Shown: positions 6,569 to 14,071, counted from the first letter of the stretch. The stretch: DNA of 21,673 nt from an uncultured Collinsella sp. (GCA_902478985.1 CABSNH010000012.1:1-21673), one strand, 5' to 3'. The notes: generated by a model from the sequence alone, not told the origin. Made by a program: numbers and translations.

Positions 6569-7819
6569 ATGGCAAACGAGATCTGGACCATCAAACGTTG
6601 TCTCGAGTGGACCAAGGAGTACCTGGCCGAGCGCGGTGAGGAACACCCCCGTCTTTCTGCCGAATGGCTGCTCTGCGCTGCCACGGGCTTGGCGCGCATC
6701 GACTTATATATGCGTATGGACGAGACGCTCGATGCGGCGCAGCTCGAGACCATGCACGCGGCGGTCGTCCGCCGCGCCAAGGGCGAGCCGCTGCAGTACA
6801 TCACCGGCAGCACGCAGTTCCGCATGATCGACGTCGCGTGCGCCCCCGGCGTACTCATTCCGCGTCCCGAGACCGAGATGCTCGTCGAGGAAGTCCTCAA
6901 TTATCTGGATGCCGAGGTGCTGAGTCCCGAGGCTGCCGCCCGTCAGCGCGTTGAGCTGCCCTGGAACGATGAAGTCGAGCAAGCGCGCAAGGCCGAAGCC
7001 GCATTGGCCGACGAGCGAGCGACGGCCGAGCGCCGTGCCGCCAACCTCACAGCTGCCGACGAGGCGGCGTTGGGTAGCGATGTACTGGGCAGCCGCGCCT
7101 ATGCCGAGGAACTGGCCGATCGCGAGGCCGAGGAAGCCGCCGCGCAGGCAGCAGAGACCGAGGCCGAGGAGGCCGCTGAGCCCGAGCTCGACGAATACGG
7201 CATCGCCATCGAAGGCGCCGACCACGAGGCGTCTCTGACGGAGGATGCCGCCGCGCCCGCTCCGGTCGAGCCCCGCACTGCCCGCGTTCTCGAGGTCGGC
7301 TGCGGCACGGGCTGCATCTCGCTTTCCCTTGCCTGGGAGCGCCGCGGGCATGTCGTCTGCACCGCTACCGATATCGAGCCGCGTGCCATCGACCTGGCCA
7401 CCAAAAACCGCGACGCGCTCGGGCTTACGTCCGATGAGGTCGCCTTTAACCTCACAAACCTGGTGAGCTCTATCCCCCGCGAGGAATGGGGCACCTTCGA
7501 CGTGCTCGTCTCCAACCCGCCTTACATTCCGACCGACGTTATGCGCTCGTTGCCGCACGAGGTCAAGGACTTCGAGCCCGATTTGGCGCTCGAGGGCGGC
7601 GCCGACGGCCTCGATATCTTCCGCCGCCTGCTCAATGCGGCGCCCTATATGCTGCGCGCCGGCGGCCTGTTTGCCTGCGAGCTCTACGAGGGCGCTCTCG
7701 ACGCCGCCGCCGAGCTCTGCCGCCAGGCGGGTCTCTCGGACGTGCGCATCGTCCGCGACCTTACCGATCGTCCCCGCATCGTTCGAGCCATCGTCACCGA
7801 GCCCAAACAGCGCCAGTAA
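6569..7819 (+). CDS. prmC: Release factor glutamine methyltransferase with a large acidic insertion
   Basis: Transfers a methyl group from S-adenosylmethionine to the GGQ glutamine of release factors. The N-terminal helical domain contains the typical PLQYITGSTQF and IPRPETE (97-103) segments. The SAM-binding motif VLEVGCGTG is at 240-248, and the catalytic NPPY motif at 316-319. The protein is 416 aa, against about 280 in the family. The excess comes from an insertion of about 110 residues between IPRPETE and the SAM motif, rich in Ala, Glu and Asp and probably helical or disordered. The reading frame stays open and the codon use is native, so this is not an assembly join of two genes. The ATG has a strong GAGGGGAGGA site; an earlier in-frame ATG at 6494 overlaps the candidate promoter. 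Its substrate RF1 is encoded just upstream. Confidence 0.93.
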   Translation: MANEIWTIKRCLEWTKEYLAERGEEHPRLSAEWLLCAATGLARIDLYMRMDETLDAAQLETMHAAVVRRAKGEPLQYITGSTQFRMIDVACAPGVLIPRPETEMLVEEVLNYLDAEVLSPEAAARQRVELPWNDEVEQARKAEAALADERATAERRAANLTAADEAALGSDVLGSRAYAEELADREAEEAAAQAAETEAEEAAEPELDEYGIAIEGADHEASLTEDAAAPAPVEPRTARVLEVGCGTGCISLSLAWERRGHVVCTATDIEPRAIDLATKNRDALGLTSDEVAFNLTNLVSSIPREEWGTFDVLVSNPPYIPTDVMRSLPHEVKDFEPDLALEGGADGLDIFRRLLNAAPYMLRAGGLFACELYEGALDAAAELCRQAGLSDVRIVRDLTDRPRIVRAIVTEPKQRQ

Positions 7820-7833
7820 CATTTATTAACTGG

Positions 7834-7863
7834 TTAGCAAAAATTATAAAGTAGTTTATAATT
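7834..7863 (+). promoter_or_regulatory. hicAB promoter overlapped by a palindromic operator
   Basis: TTAGCA (7834-7839), a 17-nt spacer and a consensus TATAAT (7857-7862) form a good promoter 25 nt upstream of hicA. A perfect inverted repeat, AATTATAAA-GTAG-TTTATAATT (7842-7863), covers the spacer and the -10 box. That position suits autorepression by the HicB antitoxin, which is the known mode for this family. Binding by this HicB is inferred. Confidence 0.75.
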
Positions 7864-7887
7864 AGGACGGCTGAAAGAGGTCGGCCC

Positions 7888-8073
7888 ATGCAACTTCCTA
7901 CCTTTCGGGAAATCATTGCCCTACTCAAGCACGATGGATTCGTGAAGGTCGCGCAAGTCGGTAGTCATGCTAAGTATGTTTCTGGTGACCGTACTGTCAC
8001 CGTGAACGGCTCTGGTGGTGATCGACCAAAGAAGGGCACGTGGGTAAGTATTCGTCGCCAAGCTGGATGGTAG
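7888..8073 (+). CDS. hicA: HicA-family mRNA interferase toxin
   Basis: A 61-aa protein with the HicA double-stranded-RNA-binding-like fold pattern: an N-terminal helix (FREIIALLKHDGF), the G25-S26-H27 motif whose histidine is catalytic in the family, a KYV strand, and the C-terminal KKGTWVSIRRQAG segment. The family cleaves mRNA in a ribosome-independent way and slows growth when not bound by HicB. The ATG follows GAAAGAGG. The stop codon overlaps the ribosome site of hicB, giving tight coupling with the toxin gene first, as is usual for hicAB. Upstream DNA is AT-rich compared with the neighbours, consistent with acquisition as a small mobile cassette. All key residues are present, so the toxin is probably functional. 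Confidence 0.9.
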   Translation: MQLPTFREIIALLKHDGFVKVAQVGSHAKYVSGDRTVTVNGSGGDRPKKGTWVSIRRQAGW

Positions 8074-8084
8074 TTGGAGGCAAA

Positions 8085-8531
8085 ATGAGGCAGCGATTTA
8101 CCTATGACTGCGTTCTCATAAAAGAAGACGACGGTTACTGCGCTAGCTTCCCGCAGATTCCCGGCGCCTTTGCCGATGGCGATACGCGCGAAGAAGCGAT
8201 TGCCCATGCCACCGAGGCACTGATGGCGTTTTTGGCCGACGACCTCAACAACGGTTTGACTCCGGCAGGGTACGAACGCTCGGCCGAGGTCGTGACCCTT
8301 TCAGTCGAAATCGACCACGAGGACGCTCGGGAAGCGGCGTGCCGAACATTTAAAGACGCAGCTCTGGACCTCAAAGTTTCCGCTCCGCGGATTACCGCGC
8401 TGGTCAAAGCCGGAAAGCTCGATGCTGAACTCGTCGACGGCCGTCGGATGATAACGATAGACAGCATCGAGCGCTACGCCGCCCAAGAACGCCACGCCGG
8501 CAGGCCAAAGAAGTTCGTCGCAGTCCAATAA
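8085..8531 (+). CDS. hicB: HicB-family antitoxin with a helix-turn-helix C-terminus
   Basis: A 148-aa antitoxin. The N-terminal half is a HicB partial RNase-H-like domain: FTYDCVLIKEDDGYCASFPQ, then IPGAFADGDTREEAIAHA. This part is expected to bind HicA and block its active site. The C-terminal part from about residue 95 (LKVSAPRITALVKAGKLDAE, then DGRRMITIDSIERYAA) looks like an excisionase/MerR-type winged helix-turn-helix and would bind the operator. Most HicB proteins carry a ribbon-helix-helix or Cro-type domain instead. The ATG is preceded by TTGGAGG overlapping the hicA stop; the frame is open further upstream, but that part overlaps hicA without a better site. The domain identity of the C-terminus is by eye only. 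Confidence 0.87.
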   Translation: MRQRFTYDCVLIKEDDGYCASFPQIPGAFADGDTREEAIAHATEALMAFLADDLNNGLTPAGYERSAEVVTLSVEIDHEDAREAACRTFKDAALDLKVSAPRITALVKAGKLDAELVDGRRMITIDSIERYAAQERHAGRPKKFVAVQ

Positions 8532-8665
8532 CCCCCTCACTTTCACCGACTACTAGAGCCGCTCACCAAACCAACATGCGCTCTGGACAAATAGGTTGAA
8601 CGTTTCGTGCGAGAATGCCCCACAGTAAACAAACTTGCACCAGAGCGTAAGGGGCTGGCATACAC

Positions 8666-9409
8666 ATGCAGACGGTCTATCGGGTATTCGAGGGAGCGCG
8701 CGAGCCGCATCGGCTCGCCGTCGAGCGTACGGCCGAGGTGCTCGGCTGTGGCGGCTTGGCGCTGATCCCGACCGAGACGGTCTACGGTGTCGCCGTGGCA
8801 GTCAACGCCTTCTCGGACGCCGTGCCCCAAGATACAAGCGAATTCCCATCGTGGCCGCGCGATCCGCAGGCTGCCGTCAATGGCGCCGCGGTGCCCGCGC
8901 TCGGCACCGGGTACCGTCGCATCTTTACCCTCAAACATCGCGAGCTTACCCAAACGGTCGCCTGGCTGGTCGGTGATGCCGGAGCCCTCGATCGCTACGG
9001 CGTAGATATTCCGGAAGGGGCCCGCGCGCTTGCCCAACGATGCTGGCCGGGCGCCCTGACTATCGTGGTCAAGGCAGCCCCCTGCGTGCCGACCTTTATG
9101 CGCGCTGCCGACGACACCGTGGCCCTGCGCGCTTCGGCCTCTCCCGTGGTGCAGGCGCTCATCCGCGCCTGCGGCAGTCCGCTTGCCTGCACCAGCGCCA
9201 ATACGCACGGCGCGCCCGCGCCGGCAAGCTTTGCCGACGTTGAGGACCGCATTCTGGAGGGGGTCGATGTGGCCGTCGACGCGGGCGAGACCCCGTGCCG
9301 CGACGCTTCGACCATCGTGACGTTTAAGCATGGCGAGCTCCAGATCCTGCGCCAAGGCGCACTTCCCGCATCAGAGATCGAGCGGGTTCTGTCCGACCCG
9401 ATGCAATAG
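8666..9409 (+). CDS. tsaC: Divergent Sua5/YciO/YrdC protein, probable threonylcarbamoyl-AMP synthase
   Basis: The family makes threonylcarbamoyl-AMP from threonine, bicarbonate and ATP for the t6A modification of tRNAs that read ANN codons. Visible signatures are IPTETVYG (34-41), CWPGALTIVVKA, and the TSAN segment with S177-A178-N179, followed by a late DASTIV. Two features are odd. The usual K-x-R-P motif is replaced by K90-H-R-E, and about 27 extra residues (roughly 47-82) separate it from ETVYG. K and R are kept, so activity is plausible, but the gene could be a diverged paralogue. The 247 aa is within the family range. AAGGGG lies about 11 nt before the ATG, which is a little far. glpK follows 13 nt after the stop, suggesting co-transcription. 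Confidence 0.8.
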   Translation: MQTVYRVFEGAREPHRLAVERTAEVLGCGGLALIPTETVYGVAVAVNAFSDAVPQDTSEFPSWPRDPQAAVNGAAVPALGTGYRRIFTLKHRELTQTVAWLVGDAGALDRYGVDIPEGARALAQRCWPGALTIVVKAAPCVPTFMRAADDTVALRASASPVVQALIRACGSPLACTSANTHGAPAPASFADVEDRILEGVDVAVDAGETPCRDASTIVTFKHGELQILRQGALPASEIERVLSDPMQ

Positions 9410-9422
9410 AAAGGTGTAAGCG

Positions 9423-10964
9423 ATGTCGTTGAATCTGGGCAGCCTGGGCATGGAAGATGCCTCGTTTAACTTTGGCGGTTCCTACATCATGGCGCTCGAC
9501 TGCGGCACCACCTCGGTGCTCGCGACCATCGTCGACGAGTACGGCTGCATCGTCGCCCAGGCGCGTCGTAGCGTCAAAACCGGCTTCCCGCGCCCCGGCT
9601 GGGTGGAGCAGGATCCCACGGAGGTGCTTGCCAGCCAGATCGGCGTGATGATGGAGGTCCAGTTTAAGAGCGGCATTCATTCCGATCGCATCGCTGCCAT
9701 CGGTATCTCCAACCAGCGCGAGACCACGGTGGTGTGGGACCGCGTGAGTGGCCAGCCTATCTACAACGCCATCGTGTGGCAGTGTCGCCGCACCGCCTCG
9801 ACAATCGATAAACTGGCCGAGCAGGGCTGCGAGGAGCTGGTGCGTTCCCGCACCGGCCTTACGCTCGATCCGTATTTCTCGGCCTCCAAGGTGCAGTGGA
9901 TTCTCGACAACGTCGACGGCGCGCGCGAGAGCGCGGCAGCGGGCGATCTCATGTTTGGCACCATCGATACCTGGCTCATCTATAATCTCACCGGCGGCCA
10001 AACCTTCGCCACCGACTACACCAACGCCAGTCGCACGGCGCTCTTCAATATTCATACGTTGGACTGGGACGATGACCTGCTGGCTCTCTTCGACACCCCG
10101 CGTTCCATGATGCCCGAGGTCCGTTGGAGCTCGGGCGACTACGGTCACGTCGCGAGCGACATCATGACCAACATGCCGCCCATCATGGGTGTGGCGGGCG
10201 ACCAGCAGGCATCGCTGTTCGGTCACTGCTGCTTCCATCCCGGCCAGACCAAAAACACCTATGGCACGGGCTGCTTTATGCTCATGAATACCGGCGACGA
10301 GATCGTCGAATCCAAGAATGGCCTGGTCTCCACCATCGGTATCGCTGCGGACGGCAAGGTCAGCTATGCGCTCGAGGGTTCTATTTTTGCCGCCGGCTCA
10401 ACGATGAACTGGCTGCGCGACAACATGGGCGTTATCTCCAACGTATCCGAATCGGCACGGCTCGCCTCCTCGATCAGCGACAACGAGGGCTGCTACTTCG
10501 TTCCCGCTTTCGCGGGCTTGGGTGCACCTTGGTGGGACGCGCACGCCCGCGGCATCGTATGCGGTCTGACCGGCGCCTCGACTCGCGCGACCATCGTGCG
10601 TGCCGCTTGCGAGTCCATGGCCTATCAGAGCTATGACGTGCTGCGTGCCATGGAGCAGGACGTGGGTCTTTCGATCGAGCGCCTGTCTGTCGATGGCGGC
10701 GCCTCGCGCAACGAGTTCATCATGCAGTTCCAGGCAGACTTGCTGGATATCCCCGTACTGCAATGTGAGTCGGTGGAGACAACGGCGATCGGTGCCGCGT
10801 ATCTGGCGGGCCTCGCGGTTGGGTATTGGGAGGATCTGGAGGAGCTGGAGCAAAACACCCAGATCGTCAAGACATTCCATCCCCATATGTCCGCTGAGCG
10901 TCGCGAGCACAACCTGGACGGTTGGCACGATGCGGTCAGGCGTTCGCTCAGCACCGCTCAATAG
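9423..10964 (+). CDS. glpK: Glycerol kinase
   Basis: FGGY-family kinase that converts glycerol and ATP to sn-glycerol 3-phosphate in the cytoplasm, for lipid synthesis or catabolism. The phosphate loop reads ALDCGTTS (24-31; most GlpKs have DQGTTS). Substrate residues R99-E100 in NQRETTVVW and D260 in GDQQASLFG are present. The C-terminal signature SVDGGASRNEFIMQFQAD (D424-G-G-A-S) matches the family. The first 20 residues (MSLNLGSLGMEDASFNFGGS) are an unusual extension. A start at M10 or M23 is possible, but only the 9423 ATG has a clear AAAGGTG site. The 513 aa is close to the usual 500. No glycerol facilitator or GlpO/GlpD gene lies next to it in this window. Confidence 0.95.
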   Translation: MSLNLGSLGMEDASFNFGGSYIMALDCGTTSVLATIVDEYGCIVAQARRSVKTGFPRPGWVEQDPTEVLASQIGVMMEVQFKSGIHSDRIAAIGISNQRETTVVWDRVSGQPIYNAIVWQCRRTASTIDKLAEQGCEELVRSRTGLTLDPYFSASKVQWILDNVDGARESAAAGDLMFGTIDTWLIYNLTGGQTFATDYTNASRTALFNIHTLDWDDDLLALFDTPRSMMPEVRWSSGDYGHVASDIMTNMPPIMGVAGDQQASLFGHCCFHPGQTKNTYGTGCFMLMNTGDEIVESKNGLVSTIGIAADGKVSYALEGSIFAAGSTMNWLRDNMGVISNVSESARLASSISDNEGCYFVPAFAGLGAPWWDAHARGIVCGLTGASTRATIVRAACESMAYQSYDVLRAMEQDVGLSIERLSVDGGASRNEFIMQFQADLLDIPVLQCESVETTAIGAAYLAGLAVGYWEDLEELEQNTQIVKTFHPHMSAERREHNLDGWHDAVRRSLSTAQ

Positions 10965-11086
10965 GGCTGCGACGGGGCACTCGATACAACAAACCGTTAA
11001 ACTTATGCACGGCGCGAGGCAACAACGTCGCCATGCGCCTTGTCAGCAAGGCCATCTTCCGGCTGCAACGAAAGGGGCATCAACCC

Positions 11087-11734
11087 ATGACCGTTACCTA
11101 CGATGCGTCTCGCGTGACGCTTGTCGACCATCCACTCGTCCAGCACAAGTTGTCGATCCTGCGCGATAAGTCGACCGGCACCAACCAGTTCCGCCAGCTC
11201 GTGCGCGAGCTCGCGCTTTTTGACGGCTACGAGGCCATGCGCGACCTGCCCATGGAGGACGTCGAGGTCGAGACCCCCATCACGACCGCCACGTTCAAAC
11301 AGCTCGCCGGCAAGAAACTCGCCATCGTGCCCATCCTGCGTGCGGGCCTTGGCATGGTCGACGGCATCCTCGACCTGGTGCCCTCCGCTCGCGTGGGTCA
11401 CATCGGCATGGAGCGCGACGAGGTCACCCACGAGCCGCACGAGTATTACTGCAAGATGCCCAAGGATATCGACCAGCGCATCTGCCTGGTCGTCGACCCC
11501 ATGCTCGCCACGGGCGGTTCGGCCGAGATGGCCATCAGCTACCTGCGCGAGCGCGGTGTCAAGGACATCCGCATACTGTGCATCGTCGCGGCCCCCGAGG
11601 GCCTCAAGTCGCTGACCGAGAAGGACCCCGACGTGCATATCTATACCTGCGCCATCGACGACCATCTCAACGAGGCTGCCTACATCGTTCCCGGCCTGGG
11701 CGATGCCGGCGACCGCATCTACGGCACGCTCTAG
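11087..11734 (+). CDS. upp: Uracil phosphoribosyltransferase
   Basis: Pyrimidine salvage enzyme: uracil plus PRPP gives UMP and pyrophosphate. The PRPP-binding loop is D137-P-M-L-A-T-G-G-S. The uracil-binding end YIVPGLGDAGDRIYGT and the central PILRAGLGMVDG are diagnostic. It is 215 aa, close to the usual 209. The ATG at 11087 is chosen because AAAGGGG precedes it by 9 nt and the translated N-terminus (VTLVDHPLVQHKLSILRD) matches the family; the frame is open back to 10922, inside glpK. The 122-nt gap to glpK shows no clear terminator or promoter, so it may be co-transcribed or have its own start. Upp upstream of an atp operon is a common bacterial neighbourhood. Confidence 0.97.
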   Translation: MTVTYDASRVTLVDHPLVQHKLSILRDKSTGTNQFRQLVRELALFDGYEAMRDLPMEDVEVETPITTATFKQLAGKKLAIVPILRAGLGMVDGILDLVPSARVGHIGMERDEVTHEPHEYYCKMPKDIDQRICLVVDPMLATGGSAEMAISYLRERGVKDIRILCIVAAPEGLKSLTEKDPDVHIYTCAIDDHLNEAAYIVPGLGDAGDRIYGTL

Positions 11735-11925
11735 TCGTCGGGCCTTGTCGGCTACGGTCACAAATACGAAGAAATGGTGCGCGCGGGCGAGCAAAAGACG
11801 TTCACGCGCACTCCTGTTAACGGACGTTTAGCCCAGAGGGGTTCGAGAAAAACGTATTACCTACCTGCGGCATAAAGAAGGTCTTAAGAAAACGAACAGG
11901 TGCGTATTAACCGATGTTTTTACGG

Positions 11926-11953
11926 TTGTACTTTAGCGATTGGCTCGTACAAT
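11926..11953 (+). promoter_or_regulatory. Promoter of the ATP synthase operon
   Basis: TTGTAC (11926-11931), a 16-nt spacer and TACAAT (11948-11953) lie about 60 nt before the first gene. A short inverted repeat AACCG/CGGTT (11909-11927) abuts the -35 box. The rest of the upp-atpI gap (11735-11925) holds only a GTGCGCG/CGCGCAC hairpin (11777-11811) without a T-run and an A-rich stretch. Confidence 0.7.
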
Positions 11954-12014
11954 AGTCACCAATGTTTGGCGGGAACTGTTCTGTGAGGCGTTAAAAAGGA
12001 AAGTGAGGACGCCA

Positions 12015-12326
12015 GTGTTTCAGATAGCCGATCTGCTCGCTATCGTTGCAGGCGCCATCGCGGGCGCAATTGCCTTCCTTCCCTTTGTCTTTACGCTCAA
12101 GCCGGTTCTTGACGATAAGCAGAATGCGGACATGCTCAAGGGTATGGTGAGTCTGGCGGTCTCGGCAATCGCCCTGCTCGTCTTTACCTTGGTTGTGTTT
12201 GTGTTGTTCGGAGAGGCATTTCGCATGTTCCTCCTGGGCGAGGCGATCGGCTTCGTGGCCTTTATGGCCGCCTGCACGGTTCGCGTCGCCAAGGCGCTGC
12301 GAGATCCTCATGAGGTCGAAAGGTAA
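12015..12326 (+). CDS. atpI: Small membrane protein in the atpI position
   Basis: A 103-aa hydrophobic protein with three, perhaps four, membrane segments (about residues 3-26, 41-64 and 68-92) and a short basic end. The position directly before atpB and the size fit AtpI, which in other bacteria helps assemble the c-ring and affects magnesium or cation handling. Sequence likeness to known AtpI is weak, so the name rests mainly on context. The frame is open from an ATG at 11940, but that ATG lies inside the promoter. GTG at 12015 has GAGGA 5 nt upstream, while GTG at 12003 has its ribosome site too close. The stop is 3 nt before the atpB start. Confidence 0.6.
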   Translation: MFQIADLLAIVAGAIAGAIAFLPFVFTLKPVLDDKQNADMLKGMVSLAVSAIALLVFTLVVFVLFGEAFRMFLLGEAIGFVAFMAACTVRVAKALRDPHEVER

Positions 12327-12329
12327 GTC

Positions 12330-13133
12330 GTGGAAATTTTTGAAAAGCTGCCTGATGAGATTAATCATCTGGTCAGCGAGTTCAGCTCCACCCCTGTCGT
12401 GGGCGATCTGAGCTGCGGCATCACGCAGTACTCGTTTTGGCTGATCGTCTCCACGATCGTGCTCCTGATCGTCCTGGCCGTGTTCAAGAAGAAGCAGACC
12501 CTGGTTCCTAAGGGCTTCTTCGTCAACGGTTTCGAGTACATCATCGAGTACGTCGAGAACGATATCGGCAAGGGTGTCGTGGGTGAGAACTGGAAGAAGC
12601 ACTTTCCGTTCCTGTGCTCGCTTTTCCTGTTCATCCTGATCAATAACATGATCGGCCTGATCCCGGGAATGAAGCCCGGCACCGGCGCAATCGGCTCTAC
12701 CGCCGCGCTCGCCATCTTCGCCTTCGTGTACTTCATCTACTACGGATGCAAGGCTCACGGCGTGATCGGCTACATCAAGAGCCTCGCCCCGCAGGGTGTG
12801 AGCTTCCCGATGAACGTGCTTGTGTGGGTCGTCGAGCTTTTCTCGACCTTCCTGCGCCTCATCACGCTCGCCGTCCGTCTGTTCTGCAACATGTTCGCAG
12901 GACACGTAGTCATGGGCTCGTTCGCCATCATGGCGAGCATGTTCATGCAGCCGCTGCTTCAGCAGGTTTCCGCGGCCCACGCCGTCGGCGCCCTGCCTTC
13001 GCTGGCCTGGCTTGCCATCCTCATCCTGATTTATACGATCGAGCTTGTGGTCGGCGCCATCCAGGCTTACGTCTTCACGGTCCTTACCGCCGTGTATGTC
13101 TCCGAGGCAGAGGAGGTCGCGGAGGAGGAGTAG
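12330..13133 (+). CDS. atpB: ATP synthase Fo subunit a
   Basis: Membrane stator subunit that forms the two proton half-channels against the c-ring. The essential arginine is R183, in TLAVRLFCNMFAGH. The last helices include the conserved ELVVGAIQAYVFTVLTAVYV region. About five to six hydrophobic helices are visible, and the 267-aa length is typical. The start is GTG, with GAAAGG about 8 nt upstream inside the end of the preceding gene. A 125-nt gap to atpE follows, the longest inside the operon. The C-terminal tail is acidic (EAEEVAEEE). Confidence 0.96.
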   Translation: MEIFEKLPDEINHLVSEFSSTPVVGDLSCGITQYSFWLIVSTIVLLIVLAVFKKKQTLVPKGFFVNGFEYIIEYVENDIGKGVVGENWKKHFPFLCSLFLFILINNMIGLIPGMKPGTGAIGSTAALAIFAFVYFIYYGCKAHGVIGYIKSLAPQGVSFPMNVLVWVVELFSTFLRLITLAVRLFCNMFAGHVVMGSFAIMASMFMQPLLQQVSAAHAVGALPSLAWLAILILIYTIELVVGAIQAYVFTVLTAVYVSEAEEVAEEE

Positions 13134-13258
13134 TCTTCCGTTCGCGCCTTAAAGGTAAGGCAATTCGTTAAACCGCCGGTGCCCGTACCCATGGAGCCCG
13201 GCAGTTATAAATAAGGTTATCCTGCGTGAAATAAGACACGCACGACAAAGGAGGAATC
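13134..13258 (+). promoter_or_regulatory. atpB-atpE intercistronic leader
   Basis: A 125-nt spacer in an otherwise packed operon. It contains a weak GCCGG...CCCGGC pairing (about 13173-13204) and an AT-rich tract, and ends with a near-perfect AAAGGAGGAA ribosome site at 13247-13256. In E. coli the region before atpE enhances translation so that 8-15 c subunits are made per complex. A similar role here is inferred. Confidence 0.35.
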
Positions 13259-13453
13259 GTGGGAGTTATCGGTTACGGTCTCGGTGTTATCGGCGCTGGT
13301 CTTGCTATCGGCCTGTCTGCTCTGGGTGCTACGGGTGCTATGGCCCGTCAGCCTGAGGTCCAGGGCCGCGTGTTCACCGTCTTCATCATGGGCTCCGCCT
13401 TCGGCGAGGCTCTGGCTCTGATCGGCTTCGTTGTCGCGCTGATCGTTAAATAG
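13259..13453 (+). CDS. atpE: ATP synthase Fo subunit c
   Basis: Forms the rotating proton-driven ring in the membrane. It is a two-helix hairpin: a glycine-rich first helix, the polar loop A29-R-Q-P-E, and a second helix with the ion-carrying carboxylate E50 in FGEALALIG. At 64 aa it is short for the family (usually 70-85), with almost no N-terminal tail. E50 is followed by Ala, not Ser, and the first-helix glutamine of sodium-type rings is absent where the RQPE motif aligns, so proton coupling is likely (inference). The GTG start is supported by a strong AAAGGAGG site and by the protein beginning directly with the first helix. Confidence 0.95.
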   Translation: MGVIGYGLGVIGAGLAIGLSALGATGAMARQPEVQGRVFTVFIMGSAFGEALALIGFVVALIVK

Positions 13454-13468
13454 CACGGAGCGTCAAGT

Positions 13469-14071
13469 ATGAATCTTTCATCCCAGAAGAGCGCGATCGC
13501 ACTCTCCGCGTCCGCGGCCGCGCTGCTCATGCCGGTTTCCGCGTTCGCCGAGGACGGCGCTGCCGGTGCGGACATCCTCATCCCTAAGATGGCGGAGTTC
13601 ATCCCGGCGCTTATCGCCTTCCTGATCATCTGGATCGTGCTGGCAAAGGTCGCCCTGCCGGGCATCATGAAAACCATGGAAGAGCGCGGCAAGAAGATCG
13701 AGGAGAGCCTCGACGAGGCCGAGAAGACCAAGCAGGAGGCTATCGCCAAGCGCGCTGAGTCCGACTCGATCGTCACCGACGCCCGTCGTCAGGCTGCCGA
13801 CATCGTTCTCGAGGCCCGTAAGGACGCCGAGTCCGAGCGCGCCCGTATCATCGAGGCTGCTCACAAGGAGGCCGAGGAGATTATCGCCAAGGCCCATACG
13901 ACCGTCGAGGACGAGCGCAAGTCCATCTACGCCGGTGCCGCGAACTCTATCGCCGACCTGTCCGTTGCCGTCGCCACCAAGATCGTGGGCGAGGCACTCG
14001 AGGACGAGGCCGAGCAGAAGAAGCTCATCGAGCGCTACATCCAGGAAGCAGGTAGCCTGAATGCCGACTAG
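13469..14071 (+). CDS. atpF: ATP synthase Fo subunit b with signal-peptide-like N-terminus
   Basis: Peripheral stalk subunit linking Fo to F1. The usual architecture is present: one membrane helix (about 44-63), then a long charged coiled coil with many Glu, Lys, Arg and Ala. Before the membrane helix there is an extra 27-residue stretch with a lysine, a hydrophobic Ala-rich core and a V-S-A-F-A end followed by ED. This reads like a signal peptide with a type I cleavage site after A27. Typical b subunits begin directly with the membrane helix. The ATG has GGAG about 9 nt upstream, and the later in-frame ATG at residue 41 has no ribosome site. The 200-aa length includes the leader. The end overlaps atpH by 11 nt. 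Confidence 0.93.
   Translation: MNLSSQKSAIALSASAAALLMPVSAFAEDGAAGADILIPKMAEFIPALIAFLIIWIVLAKVALPGIMKTMEERGKKIEESLDEAEKTKQEAIAKRAESDSIVTDARRQAADIVLEARKDAESERARIIEAAHKEAEEIIAKAHTTVEDERKSIYAGAANSIADLSVAVATKIVGEALEDEAEQKKLIERYIQEAGSLNAD

Noticed and set aside
8596..8630. Promoter for tsaC starting at TTGAAC (8596)
   Set aside because: No acceptable -10 hexamer occurs at 15-19 nt spacing; CAGTAAAC is too far.
11940..12014. Earlier ATG start for the atpI-like gene
   Set aside because: This ATG lies inside the promoter between the -35 and -10 boxes, so it would not be on the transcript. GTG 12015 has a good ribosome site.
13134..13258. Missing gene between atpB and atpE
   Set aside because: No open frame with a ribosome site or recognisable product; the spacing is better explained as an atpE leader.
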